NCBI RefSeq assembly: GCF_030811685.1
Contig: NZ_JAUSRF010000004.1
Span: 310,001 to 374,000, forward strand
Direction: 5' to 3'
DNA length: 64,000 bases
Source of the DNA: Neorhizobium huautlense
GTDB lineage: Bacteria; Pseudomonadota; Alphaproteobacteria; Rhizobiales; Rhizobiaceae
The notes below the pieces were generated by a model. That model saw nothing but the letters and a program-made list of their open reading frames with translations. It did no database searches and was not told the origin of the DNA. How positions within the stretch are numbered: the first letter of the stretch is position 1; the number at the start of each line of letters is the position of its first letter. The translations under genes and the position numbers were made by a program. This document shows, piece by piece, positions 18,236 to 28,565 of this stretch.

Positions 18236-20613
18236 TGAACATGCGGGCATCGCCAAACAACTCCGAGGGTTCCGGCGAAGATGCCGGCAATGGACGCGAG
18301 GCCGATGCCCTGAAGTCTCTCGGCAGCCTGCATTTCGAACCCTGGCTCGAAGCCCTCCAGCATGTCGCCCAGCATTATCGCCTGCCCGTCTCCGTCGAGC
18401 GTGTACGCCACGCCGCCGAATGGGACGTACTGAGCGACGAGCCGGAAATGATCCGCAACATCGCCCGCCAGATGGGCCTGCAGGTCAAGTTCGGCAATGC
18501 CGGCGCAACCCGGCTTTCCAGCTGGAACCTGCCGATCGTGCTGCAACTGGCGGACGGCCGCATCGGCGTGTTGACGGCGCTCGGCAAGGACACGGCAAGT
18601 CTTGCCTTCAGTGGTGATCGCGGGCTTGAAACGCCCGTTCCGCTGGAAGCACTCGCGGGCAAGGTGGAAACGCTGCTGATCCCGCGTCCCGCCAGGGCCG
18701 TGCCCGACCAGCGTGTCGATGCCTATATAAAGCCCTATGAAAAGAACTGGCTGCGTCAGATCGTCCTGCGCGATCTGAAACCTTATGGCCATGTCCTGCT
18801 GGCATCTCTGGTTGCCAACGTGCTCGGCATGGCCGGCATCCTGTTTTCCATGCAGGTTTATGATCGCGTCGTGCCGGCCCAATCCTATCCCACGCTTTAT
18901 GTCCTGTTCAGTGGCGTCCTGCTGGCGATCCTCTTCGATTTTTTGATGCGCCGGGTGCGCACCAGCGTGGTCGATCTGCTTGGCAAACGCGCCGACCTGC
19001 GCATGTCGGACCGCGTGTTCGGCCACGCACTGCGTGTGAAAAACAGCGCCCGCCCCGCCTCCACCGGCACGTTCATCGCCCAGCTGCGCGATCTCGAACA
19101 GGTGCGCGAACTGCTGACCTCCACCACGGTTGCAGCGATTGCCGACCTGCCCTTCGTGCTGCTGTTTCTGGTGTTGTTCTGGTATATCGGCGGCATCATC
19201 GTGCTGGTGCCGATCGCCGCCATCCTTGCCATGCTCATTCCGGGCATTCTCGCCCAGCGAAAGATCCGCATCCACGCCAGCGAGGCGATGCGTGAATCCT
19301 CGCTGCGCAATGCCATGCTGGTCGAAGCCGTGCAGGGTATCGAGGATATCAAGACCCTGCAGGCCGAAGAGCGTTTTCAGCAGCAGTGGAACCATTACAA
19401 CCTCGTCACCGGCGAGGCGCAGATGCGCGGGCGTGATCTCGCCAATACGCTCAACACCTGGACCAGCAGCGTGCAGACCGCCGTATATGCTGTCGTCATC
19501 TTCGTCGGGGCGCCGATGGTCATCGCCGGTGACATGACGACAGGCGCGCTGGTCGGCGCCTCCATGCTCGGTTCGCGCATGATCGCGCCGATGGCGCAGA
19601 TCGCCCAGGTGCTGACACGCCTGCAACATGCCAAGGTGGCGATGAAAAGCCTCAACGAGTTGATGGGCCTGCCCGTCGATCACCCGGATGCGGAATCGCG
19701 TGTTCATTTGGGTCAGATCCCCGGAAACTACCGGCTGAAATCCGCCGTTTTCCGTTACGGGCCGGAAGGTCTCCCTGCCCTCACCGTGCGCGACCTTTCC
19801 ATCAAGGCGGGCGAACATATCGCCATTCTCGGCAAGAACGGCGCCGGCAAATCCACGCTTCTGCAGGCCCTGTCCGGCCTGCTGGAATCCTCCTCCGGCG
19901 AGGTTCTTCTCGAAAACGTCTCGCTGCCGCAGATCGACCCCGCCGATGTGCGCCGCGATGTCGGCCTCATCACCCAGAACGCACGGCTGTTTTTCGGCAC
20001 GATCCGCGAAAACATCACGCTCGGTGCACCACATGCCTCGGCGCAGGAAATCATGGGCGCGCTCTCCATGGTGGGTGCCGACGAGTTCATCCGCAAACTG
20101 CCCAAGGGGCTGGAACATGTCCTGCTCGAAGGCGGCATCGGCCTGTCGGGCGGCCAGCGTCAGGCGCTGTTGCTTGCGCGCCTGATCATCCGCCAGCCTA
20201 ATGTCATCCTGCTTGATGAACCGACGGCATCGATGGACGAGGCGACGGAACGCAATTTCATCCGCCAGTTCCGCGAATGGAGCACCGGGCGCACCGTTGT
20301 CATCGCCACCCACCGCATGCGCGTGCTCGATGTCGCCGAACGCATGATCGTCGTTGAAAACGGCACGATCACGCTGGATGACAACAAGGAAAACGCCATG
20401 CGCAGGATGGCCGGAGCATCGGTACAAAAGCCGGCCGTGACGAAAATCCAGCCGAACGACCCAACACAGGCAGCGACAACACCGGCCAGCAGCACACCAA
20501 ACCCGGCACCAACGGAAGAACCGTCCGCACCACCGGCAGCAGAGCCTGCCGCGCCACCGGAACGGCAAGCGACCACAGCCAAGCGCAGCCGAAAGTCCTC
20601 CAATGAAACATGA
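18235..20613 (+). CDS. Type I secretion ABC exporter (LapB-like)
   Basis: 792 aa. An N-terminal C39-like region (about 20-145) is present without an evident catalytic Cys, so it is probably a substrate-docking domain, not a peptidase. A six-helix exporter membrane domain follows (about 180-460), then the ATPase: Walker A GKNGAGKSTLL (about 537), signature LSGGQRQ (about 636), Walker B VILLDEPTA, H-loop ATHR. The last roughly 65 residues are Pro/Ala/Thr-rich, unusual for the family. The start is ATG 18235, overlapping the previous stop, with GGAG upstream. The substrate would be a large C-terminally signalled protein such as an RTX adhesin; none is encoded here. Confidence 0.92.
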   Translation: MNMRASPNNSEGSGEDAGNGREADALKSLGSLHFEPWLEALQHVAQHYRLPVSVERVRHAAEWDVLSDEPEMIRNIARQMGLQVKFGNAGATRLSSWNLPIVLQLADGRIGVLTALGKDTASLAFSGDRGLETPVPLEALAGKVETLLIPRPARAVPDQRVDAYIKPYEKNWLRQIVLRDLKPYGHVLLASLVANVLGMAGILFSMQVYDRVVPAQSYPTLYVLFSGVLLAILFDFLMRRVRTSVVDLLGKRADLRMSDRVFGHALRVKNSARPASTGTFIAQLRDLEQVRELLTSTTVAAIADLPFVLLFLVLFWYIGGIIVLVPIAAILAMLIPGILAQRKIRIHASEAMRESSLRNAMLVEAVQGIEDIKTLQAEERFQQQWNHYNLVTGEAQMRGRDLANTLNTWTSSVQTAVYAVVIFVGAPMVIAGDMTTGALVGASMLGSRMIAPMAQIAQVLTRLQHAKVAMKSLNELMGLPVDHPDAESRVHLGQIPGNYRLKSAVFRYGPEGLPALTVRDLSIKAGEHIAILGKNGAGKSTLLQALSGLLESSSGEVLLENVSLPQIDPADVRRDVGLITQNARLFFGTIRENITLGAPHASAQEIMGALSMVGADEFIRKLPKGLEHVLLEGGIGLSGGQRQALLLARLIIRQPNVILLDEPTASMDEATERNFIRQFREWSTGRTVVIATHRMRVLDVAERMIVVENGTITLDDNKENAMRRMAGASVQKPAVTKIQPNDPTQAATTPASSTPNPAPTEEPSAPPAAEPAAPPERQATTAKRSRKSSNET

Positions 20614-21826
20614 GAAACGCGACGGCGTCACCATTCACCGGAATTTCGGTGAGGAAGAACGCTCATGGATCTACGGAGAAGCCGACGACGCACAGATCGT
20701 GCGCTCCACGCGTATCATCGTGCTTGCTTTCCTTCTTGTCGCGGCCGGCTGTGTGTGGGCCTGGTTTGCCCTGCTCGATGAGGTTTCGAGCGGCACCGGT
20801 CGCGTCGTGCCGACCACAAGGGAACAGGTTATCCAGTCGCTTCAGGGCGGCATTCTCGCCGACCTTCAGGTGAGGCAAGACATGGTCGTCTGGCCCGGAC
20901 AGATCCTCGCCCGCCTTGATCCGACGGTGACCGAAGCCGAAGTCGGCGAAAGTGCCGCCAAATACCGCGCGGCACTGGCCAGCAGCGCCCGCCTGCGCGC
21001 CGAGGTCAACCAGACCGAACTGACTTTTCCGGCCGAACTCGACGAATTTCCGGAACTGATCCGCGCTGAGACCGACCTTTACAACGCCCGCCGTGACAGT
21101 CTCGAACAGACGGAAAAATGGATCGCGGAATCGCTCGTTCTCCTCAATGACGAACTGTCGATCAATACCGGCCTGATCAGCATGGGTGCGGCCAGCAATG
21201 TCGAGGTTCTGCGGCTGAAGCGTGAAGTCGTGGAACTGGAATTGAAGAAGGTCGATACGCGGGCGAAATACATCGTGCAGGCCCGTGAGGAACTGGCCAA
21301 GGCGAGCGCCGAGGTGGAAGCGCTGTCATCGATCATCCGCGGCCAGAAGGATGCTTTGACCCGCCTCACCCTGCGTTCGCCGGTGCGCGGTATCGTGAAG
21401 GATATCGAGGTCTCGACTATCGGCGGCGTCGTTCCGCCCAATGGAAAGCTGATGGCTATCGTCCCGCTCGACGACAAGCTGCTGATCGAGGCCCGTATCG
21501 CCCCACGCGACATCGCCTTCATCCACCCGGACCAGAATGCCAGCGTCAAGATCACCGCTTACGACTACGCCGTTTATGGCGATCTCAAAGGCAAGGTCAC
21601 GACCATTTCGCCCGACACGATGCGCGACGAGGCCGACCCGGAAATCTATTATTACCGGGTCTTCATCGAGACCGAGGCCGACGCGCTGATCAATGCCACC
21701 GGCAAGCGGTTTCCGATCGTGCCGGGCATGGTGGCGACCGTCGATATCCATACCGGCGCCAAGACGGTGTTCGATTATCTGGTCAAGCCGTTCAACAAGG
21801 CGAGCGAAGCATTGCGCGAGCGGTAA
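20603..21826 (+). CDS. HlyD-family membrane fusion protein (LapC-like)
   Basis: 407-aa periplasmic adaptor linking the ABC exporter to the outer membrane channel. One membrane anchor at about 35-57 (IIVLAFLLVAAGCVWAWF), a lipoyl/barrel-sandwich half (TREQVIQSLQGGILADL), a helical hairpin, the second lipoyl half (LTLRSPVRGIVKDI) and a C-terminal beta-barrel ending in MVATVDIHTGAKTVFDYLVKP, a typical HlyD signature. It overlaps the exporter gene by 11 bases, so all three genes form one operon. Confidence 0.93.
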   Translation: MKHEKRDGVTIHRNFGEEERSWIYGEADDAQIVRSTRIIVLAFLLVAAGCVWAWFALLDEVSSGTGRVVPTTREQVIQSLQGGILADLQVRQDMVVWPGQILARLDPTVTEAEVGESAAKYRAALASSARLRAEVNQTELTFPAELDEFPELIRAETDLYNARRDSLEQTEKWIAESLVLLNDELSINTGLISMGAASNVEVLRLKREVVELELKKVDTRAKYIVQAREELAKASAEVEALSSIIRGQKDALTRLTLRSPVRGIVKDIEVSTIGGVVPPNGKLMAIVPLDDKLLIEARIAPRDIAFIHPDQNASVKITAYDYAVYGDLKGKVTTISPDTMRDEADPEIYYYRVFIETEADALINATGKRFPIVPGMVATVDIHTGAKTVFDYLVKPFNKASEALRER

Positions 21827-22273
21827 ACGGCCGTTGGTCGCCGGTCCTCAGGTCAGCCATCCGGCGTCGCAAAACCTCTTGCATGCCGCTCCACCAGTGC
21901 ATGAAACTCCGTCGTTCCCGCCGGAGGCCGCAGATCGGCGACATACCTCCTCGACAGAGAGTGCCCGACATCATTGATGCGCACGCGAAAAACCTGATGA
22001 TGGCGGATGCCAGTCGCGACCGCGTCTACCCCTGCATGCGCGACAATGCTCGCAGTTCCACGTCGCCAGATACTGTCGAGACCATCACCGACGGCATCGA
22101 ACAGGTGAGCGCGATGTCGCCCATCGGCAAAGGAGAAAAGCAGGCACAAATGCGGTTAAGGTTCCGCGAGCGGATGCTGCAATGGAAGGCATTGCGAAAA
22201 CACCAGCGAGCGGACCAGAGCGAGCATCCCGGAAAGTGTTTCCTTTCCTGCCCGTCTGGAACCGCCTCCAGCG
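21827..22273. other. 447-base region without a supported gene
   Basis: Several overlapping open frames of about 80-135 codons exist on both strands (for example 21883-22293 plus, 21853-22149 minus), but none has a convincing ribosome site or recognisable domain. It lies between the secretion operon and the end of the convergent EAL gene; a decayed gene is possible. Confidence 0.4.
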
Positions 22274-23029
22274 TCACATCAGTTTTGCCATGACCGCTTC
22301 AGCCGGAGCCGGCAGCAGGCCTACGGCCGGACGGGCGAAAAGATAGCCCTGCATCAGGGCGATGCCCATGGATTGCAGCATGCGCGCCTGAGGCAGCGTT
22401 TCGACGCCCTCGGCCACGACAATGATGTCGAGCCGGCTGCAGGCCTCTGCAAGGCTGGAGATCAGTGTCTGCTGCATCTCGCAGGTGTCGATGCGGTTGA
22501 TCAGCCCCATGTCGAACTTCACCACATCCGGCTTCAGCTCCAGAAGCGTCTGGATACCATTATAGCCTGCGCCGAAATCGTCGAGCGCCACCATCATGCC
22601 GCGCTTGCGGAACGGGATGATCAGGTCGCGAATGGCGCGGATATCAGCGGTCTTCTGCTTCTCGGTGAATTCGAGGATGAGCTGGCGCTCGTGCAGGCCC
22701 AGAGTGCGCGCCACCCGGATCGTTTCCAGAATGCCGAATTCGGGATCGAGCACCGCTTCGGGCGAAACATTAAGGCTAATGCGGGTTTCGCCAAGGCCGA
22801 TTTCCTTGACCGCTTCCAGCGCCCGCTGGCGGCAGAGCGATTCGAACAGATGCCGCCGCGATTGCGGCACCTTGTCGAACACCGATACGGCACCTTCGCC
22901 ATCTCGGCCGCGCGCAAGTGCTTCCTGCGCGAAGACGGCACCCGTCATCGTGTCTGCGATCGGCTGAAACGCCATCGCGAACCGTGGAAGACCCTTGATG
23001 ATCTCGCTGGACACGCCTCCCCGCCGCAT
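22274..23029 (-). CDS. EAL-domain c-di-GMP phosphodiesterase
   Basis: About 251 aa, a nearly bare EAL domain. The residues expected for catalysis are present: EAL in FAQEALARG (about 34), Asn in ISLNVSPEA, Glu in LILEFTEKQ, the DDFGAG loop, Lys in VVKFDMG, Glu in VVAEGVET and Gln in LMQGYLFARP. So it should hydrolyse c-di-GMP to pGpG. No membrane or sensor domain is visible. The start is uncertain: ATG 23029 fits the domain boundary but lacks a strong ribosome site, and the frame is open to 23296. Confidence 0.85.
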   Translation of the reverse strand: MRRGGVSSEIIKGLPRFAMAFQPIADTMTGAVFAQEALARGRDGEGAVSVFDKVPQSRRHLFESLCRQRALEAVKEIGLGETRISLNVSPEAVLDPEFGILETIRVARTLGLHERQLILEFTEKQKTADIRAIRDLIIPFRKRGMMVALDDFGAGYNGIQTLLELKPDVVKFDMGLINRIDTCEMQQTLISSLAEACSRLDIIVVAEGVETLPQARMLQSMGIALMQGYLFARPAVGLLPAPAEAVMAKLM

Positions 23030-23699
23030 AGCGGCATCGGGGCGAAGCGGCCTCTGCCCGAAAACGGATGAAAGATCCGTATTCAGGTGCGTAGGGACAC
23101 GAAGGGATAAATGTCGAAATCCGGCTTTATCAGGCACTACCGTTTCTCGTTCTGGGCTTCGTGTAGATACATCCGCTGCGTGAAACTCAGCGTGACGCAA
23201 ACTTATAACGCGGATGTAAACACAGCCATAACGTGCAGTCCAGTCTAAAAATCGATATCGCCACGCAAAAGTCGACATTGCCTCATTTAGCGCCACCTAA
23301 TGAGAAAAAATGGTTAACAGCAAGTAAATATGACCAGATTTTACGCTTAAGACTGCCCCGTCATTTGCACAGCTGTTCACCGCGGGCACACCAAGGCACC
23401 GCATCGGCGCTCTTGCCGACACCTTGTATTTTAAGGCGACTTGGGGATTTTTACCCTGAATTGCACCGCCCCCAGCGGCCAGGCGAAAATCATCGAGCCT
23501 GGTCTCCGTCGCGCATGGGAAGGCAGCCGCTGTCACGGTTTCAAACCGGACACAAGATCACGTTCCACGAACGAACATGTCCAGCGACATGCCGGCTTCC
23601 TGATACAAAGCAAAAAACTGATTGATGGAAAGATTTACCCGATACAAACATTACGTTAATAAGCAGGCCCTACTATATTCTCGAATTTCGAGGACAGCA
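23030..23699. other. 670-base region between divergent c-di-GMP genes
   Basis: No gene supported. The middle (about 23240-23345) is AT-rich, unlike the neighbourhood, and should hold the promoters for the two divergent genes. If the EAL protein starts further upstream the region shrinks to about 400 bases. I looked for a GEMM-type c-di-GMP riboswitch core and did not see one. Confidence 0.4.
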
Positions 23700-25481
23700 G
23701 TGGCAAACACCCCATCTTCCAACAGCGATTATCGCGACCTCATCCGCAGACTGGAACTGGCACTCGACGCATCGCAACTGGGCGTCTGGGAACATAATCT
23801 GGCACGCGACGAACTGTTGTGGGACGCCCAGATGCACCGGATCTACCACACCGGTCGCAATGACAGGCTGGTCGGGGCGGATGCCTGGCAGAATGCCATT
23901 CACCCCGACGACATGCAAAAGGCCAATGCGGATTTCGAAAGGGCAGTATCCAGCCACAGCCGCTACGATTCGCAGTTCCGCATTGTGCTGCCGGGCGGAG
24001 AAATCCGCCACCTGCGCTCTCGCGGCCATTATTATCTCAACGATGCAGGCGAACCTTCGGTGATCGGTGCCGAATGGGACGTGACCGACGACGTGGTTCT
24101 GCATCACGCGCTGCAGACGCAAAAGACGCAACTGGAAGAACGCGCGCGCGAACTGGCCGACAGTTATGCCGAAATCGAGCACGCCGCCCAGCACGATTAC
24201 CTGACCGGCCTGCCGAACCGCAACTTTTTCGACGCCCGGCTACGAGCTCTGCAGGCCGATGGCCGTCACCGCTCGCTGGCCGTGCTGCATCTCGATCTCG
24301 ACCGCTTCAAGCAGATCAACGACAGTCACGGCCATGCGGCCGGTGACCATGTCCTGCGGGTCGCCTCCTCCCGCATCATCGGTGCGGCTCCCGCCAATGC
24401 GATTGCCGCCCGTACCGGCGGCGATGAATTCGTCATCGTGCTGACCGACTTTGCGTCTACCGAAGACCTGCAGCAGATCGCGCGGCGCATGCAGAAAGCA
24501 CTGAGCGAGCCCGTCACCTTCGGCAACGACATCCTGCGCTCGGGCGTATCGATCGGCATCGGTTACACGCTCGATGCTCGCCCCGGCGCCAACCTGCTGA
24601 CGGAGTCCGATGTGGCGCTCTACCAGGCCAAACGGCTCGGCCGGAACCGCATCGCCTTTTTCGATCCCGCCCTGAAGGACGAGCTTCTGGCCCGACGCAC
24701 GCTTTCGGCCGAATTGGCGGGCGCGCTCGAACGCCATGAAGTCGTGCCGCACTACCAGATCCAGGTCGATGCCAGCACCGGCGCGATCATCGGCATGGAG
24801 GCGCTGGTGCGCTGGAACCATCCTGTCCGCGGCCTGCTCTCTCCCTTCGAATTCCTGCCCATCGCCCAGGAAGCAGGCCTTGCCAACACGATAGACGCGA
24901 CCGTTCTCGACCGGGTTCTGGAAGACCGCGAACGCTGGCGTGAAAACGGCCTGTGCGTCCCCCGTATCGCCGTCAACGTCTCCGCGACCCGTCTTCATGA
25001 CGCCGAACTCCTGACCGAACTGGAGCGGCGTCACGCGGATTTCCACGGCATCGCCTTCGAACTGGTCGAGACCATCTTTCTAGACGAATCCTCCGATGAA
25101 ATCCTCGATCGCATCCGGGCCCTGCGCGCTCTTGGCATTGATATAGAAATCGACGATTTCGGCTCCGGCCACGCCTCGTTGCTGGGCCTTGTAAAAATCC
25201 GCCCGGACCGGCTGAAGATCGATCGTAATCTCGTCAAGGACGTGGTGGTTTCGGTGGAACAGCGTCGCGTGCTGAAATCGATCATTCAGATCGCCCAGGC
25301 GCTGAAAGTCGGCGTCATCGCCGAAGGCATCGAGACCAAGCAGCATGCCGAAGCCCTGCGCCGCCTCGGCTGCGATGTCTTTCAGGGTTATTATTTCGGA
25401 CGCCCGGAACCGGCCGATGTGGTGGCAAGACGGCTGCTGCCGGAAAAAACCGCACGCACAGAGAAAGCCGCCGGGCGATAG
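23700..25481 (+). CDS. PAS-GGDEF-EAL dual-domain c-di-GMP protein
   Basis: 593 aa. PAS/PAC sensor (about 10-130, WEHNLARDELLWDAQMHRI), a linker coiled coil (about 133-160), a GGDEF domain with intact TGGDEFVIV at about 239-244, and an EAL domain with GMEALVRW (about 366), NVSATRL, DDFGSGHASL and AEGIET. Both catalytic signatures are intact, so synthesis and hydrolysis of c-di-GMP are both possible. No membrane segment is visible. I chose GTG 23700 because GAGGA ends 5 bases before it; the frame continues upstream to ATG 23625 without a ribosome site. Confidence 0.92.
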   Translation: MANTPSSNSDYRDLIRRLELALDASQLGVWEHNLARDELLWDAQMHRIYHTGRNDRLVGADAWQNAIHPDDMQKANADFERAVSSHSRYDSQFRIVLPGGEIRHLRSRGHYYLNDAGEPSVIGAEWDVTDDVVLHHALQTQKTQLEERARELADSYAEIEHAAQHDYLTGLPNRNFFDARLRALQADGRHRSLAVLHLDLDRFKQINDSHGHAAGDHVLRVASSRIIGAAPANAIAARTGGDEFVIVLTDFASTEDLQQIARRMQKALSEPVTFGNDILRSGVSIGIGYTLDARPGANLLTESDVALYQAKRLGRNRIAFFDPALKDELLARRTLSAELAGALERHEVVPHYQIQVDASTGAIIGMEALVRWNHPVRGLLSPFEFLPIAQEAGLANTIDATVLDRVLEDRERWRENGLCVPRIAVNVSATRLHDAELLTELERRHADFHGIAFELVETIFLDESSDEILDRIRALRALGIDIEIDDFGSGHASLLGLVKIRPDRLKIDRNLVKDVVVSVEQRRVLKSIIQIAQALKVGVIAEGIETKQHAEALRRLGCDVFQGYYFGRPEPADVVARRLLPEKTARTEKAAGR

Positions 25482-25514
25482 AAGGGCGCATCAATTGCCG
25501 AACACGGCAGGCCT

Positions 25515-25808
25515 TCAGGCCAGTTCAAGTTTCATATGCGTCAGCCTCGCCGCCATATCGCTGAGCCGCTGAAGCAGAAACGCGGCCTCACCGTCTGGCA
25601 TGTCCAGCAAGGCTTTCGAGTTTTCATAAACCAGATGCTCCACATCCGGCCATCCCGGCCCGCCGCCGGAAAGCGCATCCCATAGGGCATCGAGATTGCG
25701 TCCGAAATCTACGCAATTCTCCGGGCCGACCACCTCCACATAACGCTCCCAGAAGGAAGCCGTGCTGTCGATACCGCGGCAATCGATGGTCAGCGTCGTG
25801 GCGGTCAT
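25515..25808 (-). CDS. Barstar-family protein
   Basis: 97 aa related to barstar, the inhibitor of the secreted RNase barnase. The binding helix FGRNLDALWDALSGG (about 36-50) keeps both aspartates and the Trp that contact barnase. Its ATG overlaps the stop of the iron ABC ATPase gene (ATGA), so it is translationally coupled to the importer. No barnase-like RNase is encoded in the window. It may inhibit an RNase encoded elsewhere, or the fold may have another role. Confidence 0.83.
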   Translation of the reverse strand: MTATTLTIDCRGIDSTASFWERYVEVVGPENCVDFGRNLDALWDALSGGGPGWPDVEHLVYENSKALLDMPDGEAAFLLQRLSDMAARLTHMKLELA

Positions 25809-26860
25809 TGCGATCCCGGTCCACTCAGCACATGCGCCGCGCCGGCCACCCTTAGCCGCACCCGATCACCCTCGCCCAGAACATTCCGGCTCGGCAGGCT
25901 CAGCCGCATCACGAACGGTGCCGCCGCATCGGTGGTGATCGTCACGTCATAACTCGGGCCGGAGAAATCGATCTGCGAGGCCATGCCGGTGACATCTTTG
26001 CCATCTTCGCCATATGCCAAAACTTCGATCTGCTCCGGCCGCACCATGATGTCAGCCCGGCCGGTGCGAGCGCCACCAACCACCGCCACACGCCCCAGCG
26101 CACAATCTGCAAACCCGTCGGCGATATCCGCCGGCAGCACGATGGCCTCGCCCAGAAACCGCGCCGTCGCCGCATCAACCGGCCTTGCATAGATCTCGCG
26201 CGGGCTTCCGATCTGGGAAAATTTTCCGGCGCGCATCACCGCCACCTGATCGGCAAAGGCCAGCGCCTCGTTCTGGTCGTGGGTGACGAGAATGGTGGTG
26301 ATGCCGGCTGCGACCAGCACTTCTGTCACCGCCCGTCGTGTGGTGGCGCGCAAGCCGGTATCGAGCGCCGAAAACGGCTCGTCCAGCAACATCAGCCGTG
26401 GTTTTCTGGCAAGGGCGCGCGCCAAAGCCACGCGCTGCTGCTGGCCCCCGGAAAGCTGCTCGGGCTTGCGCGCCAGCATAGAACGTTCCAGCCCGACCAT
26501 GTCGATCAGCTCACTGACCAGTTTTTCACGCCCGTCGAAATTTCTGTCCAGCCCGAAACCGATATTGTCGGAGACGGTCAGATGCGGGAACAGGCTACCG
26601 TCCTGCGCCACCAGACCGATGCCGCGTTTATGCGCCGGCAGCTGATTTTGCGCATCGGCCAGCACCACGCCATCCACCGTGATCGTACCGCCGTCCGGCA
26701 CATCGAAACCGGCGATCATTCTGAGAAGCGTGGTCTTGCCGCAACCGGACGGCCCGACGATCGCCGTGCGACTGCCACTGGCAACCACCAGATCGACACC
26801 ATCCAGCGCCGCAACGCTGCCGAACCGCCTGTGCAGACCCTTTACCTTCAAAAAACTCAT
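25805..26860 (-). CDS. fbpC: Iron(III)-type ABC transporter ATP-binding protein
   Basis: 351 aa. Walker [12 protein letters not shown], signature LSGGQQQR, Walker [12 protein letters not shown], switch His in LVTHDQNEA, and a C-terminal TOBE-like region from about 270. Start is ATG 26860, whose ATGA overlaps the permease stop; an upstream in-frame codon at 26899 lies inside the permease gene. It energises the FbpB-type permease. Assignment to iron rests on the permease architecture and on the FbpA-type binding protein encoded 5 kb away. Confidence 0.85.
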   Translation of the reverse strand: MSFLKVKGLHRRFGSVAALDGVDLVVASGSRTAIVGPSGCGKTTLLRMIAGFDVPDGGTITVDGVVLADAQNQLPAHKRGIGLVAQDGSLFPHLTVSDNIGFGLDRNFDGREKLVSELIDMVGLERSMLARKPEQLSGGQQQRVALARALARKPRLMLLDEPFSALDTGLRATTRRAVTEVLVAAGITTILVTHDQNEALAFADQVAVMRAGKFSQIGSPREIYARPVDAATARFLGEAIVLPADIADGFADCALGRVAVVGGARTGRADIMVRPEQIEVLAYGEDGKDVTGMASQIDFSGPSYDVTITTDAAAPFVMRLSLPSRNVLGEGDRVRLRVAGAAHVLSGPGSQ

Positions 26861-28428
26861 CGACCTGCTATCTTTCTCGACTGGTGATGGAGAAGCCATG
26901 TCATCGGCAGCGAAAACACCACCATCAGCACCGCATAAGGCGCGGCACCCGCATAATCGATTTCACCAGACAGCGCCCAGAAGGCCATGGCGAGTGTGCG
27001 CGTACCGTTCGGCGCCAGCATCTGCGTCGCCGTCAACTCGTTCAGGATGCCGAGCGAGGTGAGTGCCATGCCGGCGGCCGCCCCCGGCGCCGCCAGCCGC
27101 ACCGTGGTGGCCAGCAGCGCGCGGCCCGGCGAACGGCCTAGGCTTGCCGCCGCCTGTTCCAGCTCCACCGGCACCTGGGCGATACTGGTTCTGAGACTAA
27201 CCAGCGCGCGCGGCAGGAACATGATGACATAGGCAAGCGTGATGGTCGCCACCGTCTGATAAAGCGGCAGCGCCACGCGCACCGTCACCGTCACCAGAGC
27301 CAGCGCCACGACAACGCCCGGCATCGAACTTGCCAGATAATAACAGCTCTCCACCAGCCGGCTCGAGCGACCTGCCTTGCGCACTGAAAGCCACGCCACC
27401 GGCAGCGCCGCCAGAACGGTCACCAGTCCGCCAATCACGCAGATCAGCAGCGTCTGCGAGAGTGCAAGCCCGATCTCGTCCATCCGCCAGATTTTTGCGC
27501 CGCCCGCCACCAGCCAGCGCGTCAGCGTATAGGCCGGAATGCCGAGCGCGAAGACAGCCACCAGCGCCGGCAGAAGCATCGCCGCATATCGCCAACGCCC
27601 CAGCCGCGTGATACCCGCCAGCCGCGCCACACCGGAGCCCAGCCGCGCATAACGGTTGCGCCCGCGCAAAACCGCCTCAAAACCGATCAGCGCGAAACAG
27701 CAGATCACAAGCACCAGCGCCAGCATATGCGCCGCCACGCCGTTATAGGTGGACTGGAACTGCTCGACGATGGCAGTCGTAAACGTGTCGAAGCGGATCA
27801 TCGCGAAAAGCCCGTATTCGGCCAGCAGATGCAGTCCCACCAGCAGCGAACCACCGCACAGCGACAGCCGCAATTGCGGTAGCACCACCCGGCGGAAAAC
27901 AGCAGCAGGAGAAAGCCCCAGCGAGGCCGCCTGATCCTCCAGCGCCGGATCGAGCAACCGGAATGCGGCCGCAACCGGCAGGTAGAGAAACGGGAAATAG
28001 GCGACAACGGAAATCGCCACGCCGGCCCCAAGACCGTGAAGGCTCGGCCACAGCCCGATCCAGGCATAGGAATGCACGAAGGCCGGCACGGCAAGCGGCG
28101 TGATGCACAGCCACGCCCAGAGCCGCCTGCCCGGCATATCGGTCCGCTCGGTCAGATAGGCCAATGCCACGGCCAGCAAGGCGCAGATCGGCACGGTGAT
28201 CAGCACCAGAGCCACGGTATTGGCCAGCAGCAAGCCGACACGCGGCCGCGCGATCAGCCTGTAGGCGGTTTCCGGCCCGGTGGCGATCGTCGCCCAGATC
28301 ACGAAAGCGAACGGCAAAAGCGCCAGCAGCGCCACGACGACAGCAATGCCAAAAGTCCAAGACGACACACTGATACCGCGTTTTCGCCGTATCATGGGGG
28401 CAGCAATGTGCGAGATGGATGACGTCAT
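26857..28428 (-). CDS. fbpB: Two-domain ABC permease (FbpB/ThiP type)
   Basis: 523 aa with about twelve membrane segments: two fused permease halves, each with an EAA loop ([20 protein letters not shown] in the first, [20 protein letters not shown] in the second). Fused permeases of this kind are typical of ferric iron and thiamine importers. ATG 28428 is preceded by CAGGTT. It is followed by an ATGA overlap to the ATPase gene. No binding-protein gene is adjacent. Confidence 0.88.
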   Translation of the reverse strand: MTSSISHIAAPMIRRKRGISVSSWTFGIAVVVALLALLPFAFVIWATIATGPETAYRLIARPRVGLLLANTVALVLITVPICALLAVALAYLTERTDMPGRRLWAWLCITPLAVPAFVHSYAWIGLWPSLHGLGAGVAISVVAYFPFLYLPVAAAFRLLDPALEDQAASLGLSPAAVFRRVVLPQLRLSLCGGSLLVGLHLLAEYGLFAMIRFDTFTTAIVEQFQSTYNGVAAHMLALVLVICCFALIGFEAVLRGRNRYARLGSGVARLAGITRLGRWRYAAMLLPALVAVFALGIPAYTLTRWLVAGGAKIWRMDEIGLALSQTLLICVIGGLVTVLAALPVAWLSVRKAGRSSRLVESCYYLASSMPGVVVALALVTVTVRVALPLYQTVATITLAYVIMFLPRALVSLRTSIAQVPVELEQAAASLGRSPGRALLATTVRLAAPGAAAGMALTSLGILNELTATQMLAPNGTRTLAMAFWALSGEIDYAGAAPYAVLMVVFSLPMTWLLHHQSRKIAGR

Positions 28429-28565
28429 AGCCAACCTGAAGAACCGGGGTGGAAAGCCTCACCCTGCGTTACCCAGTGCTTGTCACAATGAACCAGCCCA
28501 TGCAAGTGCCTGAACATGCAAAGGGCGGCATGGAGATGATGGAATGCGGACGGCGCGGCTTGCCG

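Noticed and set aside
18031..20634. 867-codon open frame on the minus strand across the type I exporter gene
   Set aside because: Antisense shadow of a GC-rich gene. The plus strand has full ABC exporter motifs in order; the minus product is His/Arg-rich with no domain.
23030..23699. Possible c-di-GMP riboswitch before the PAS-GGDEF-EAL gene
   Set aside because: The conserved GEMM core was not found in this gap.
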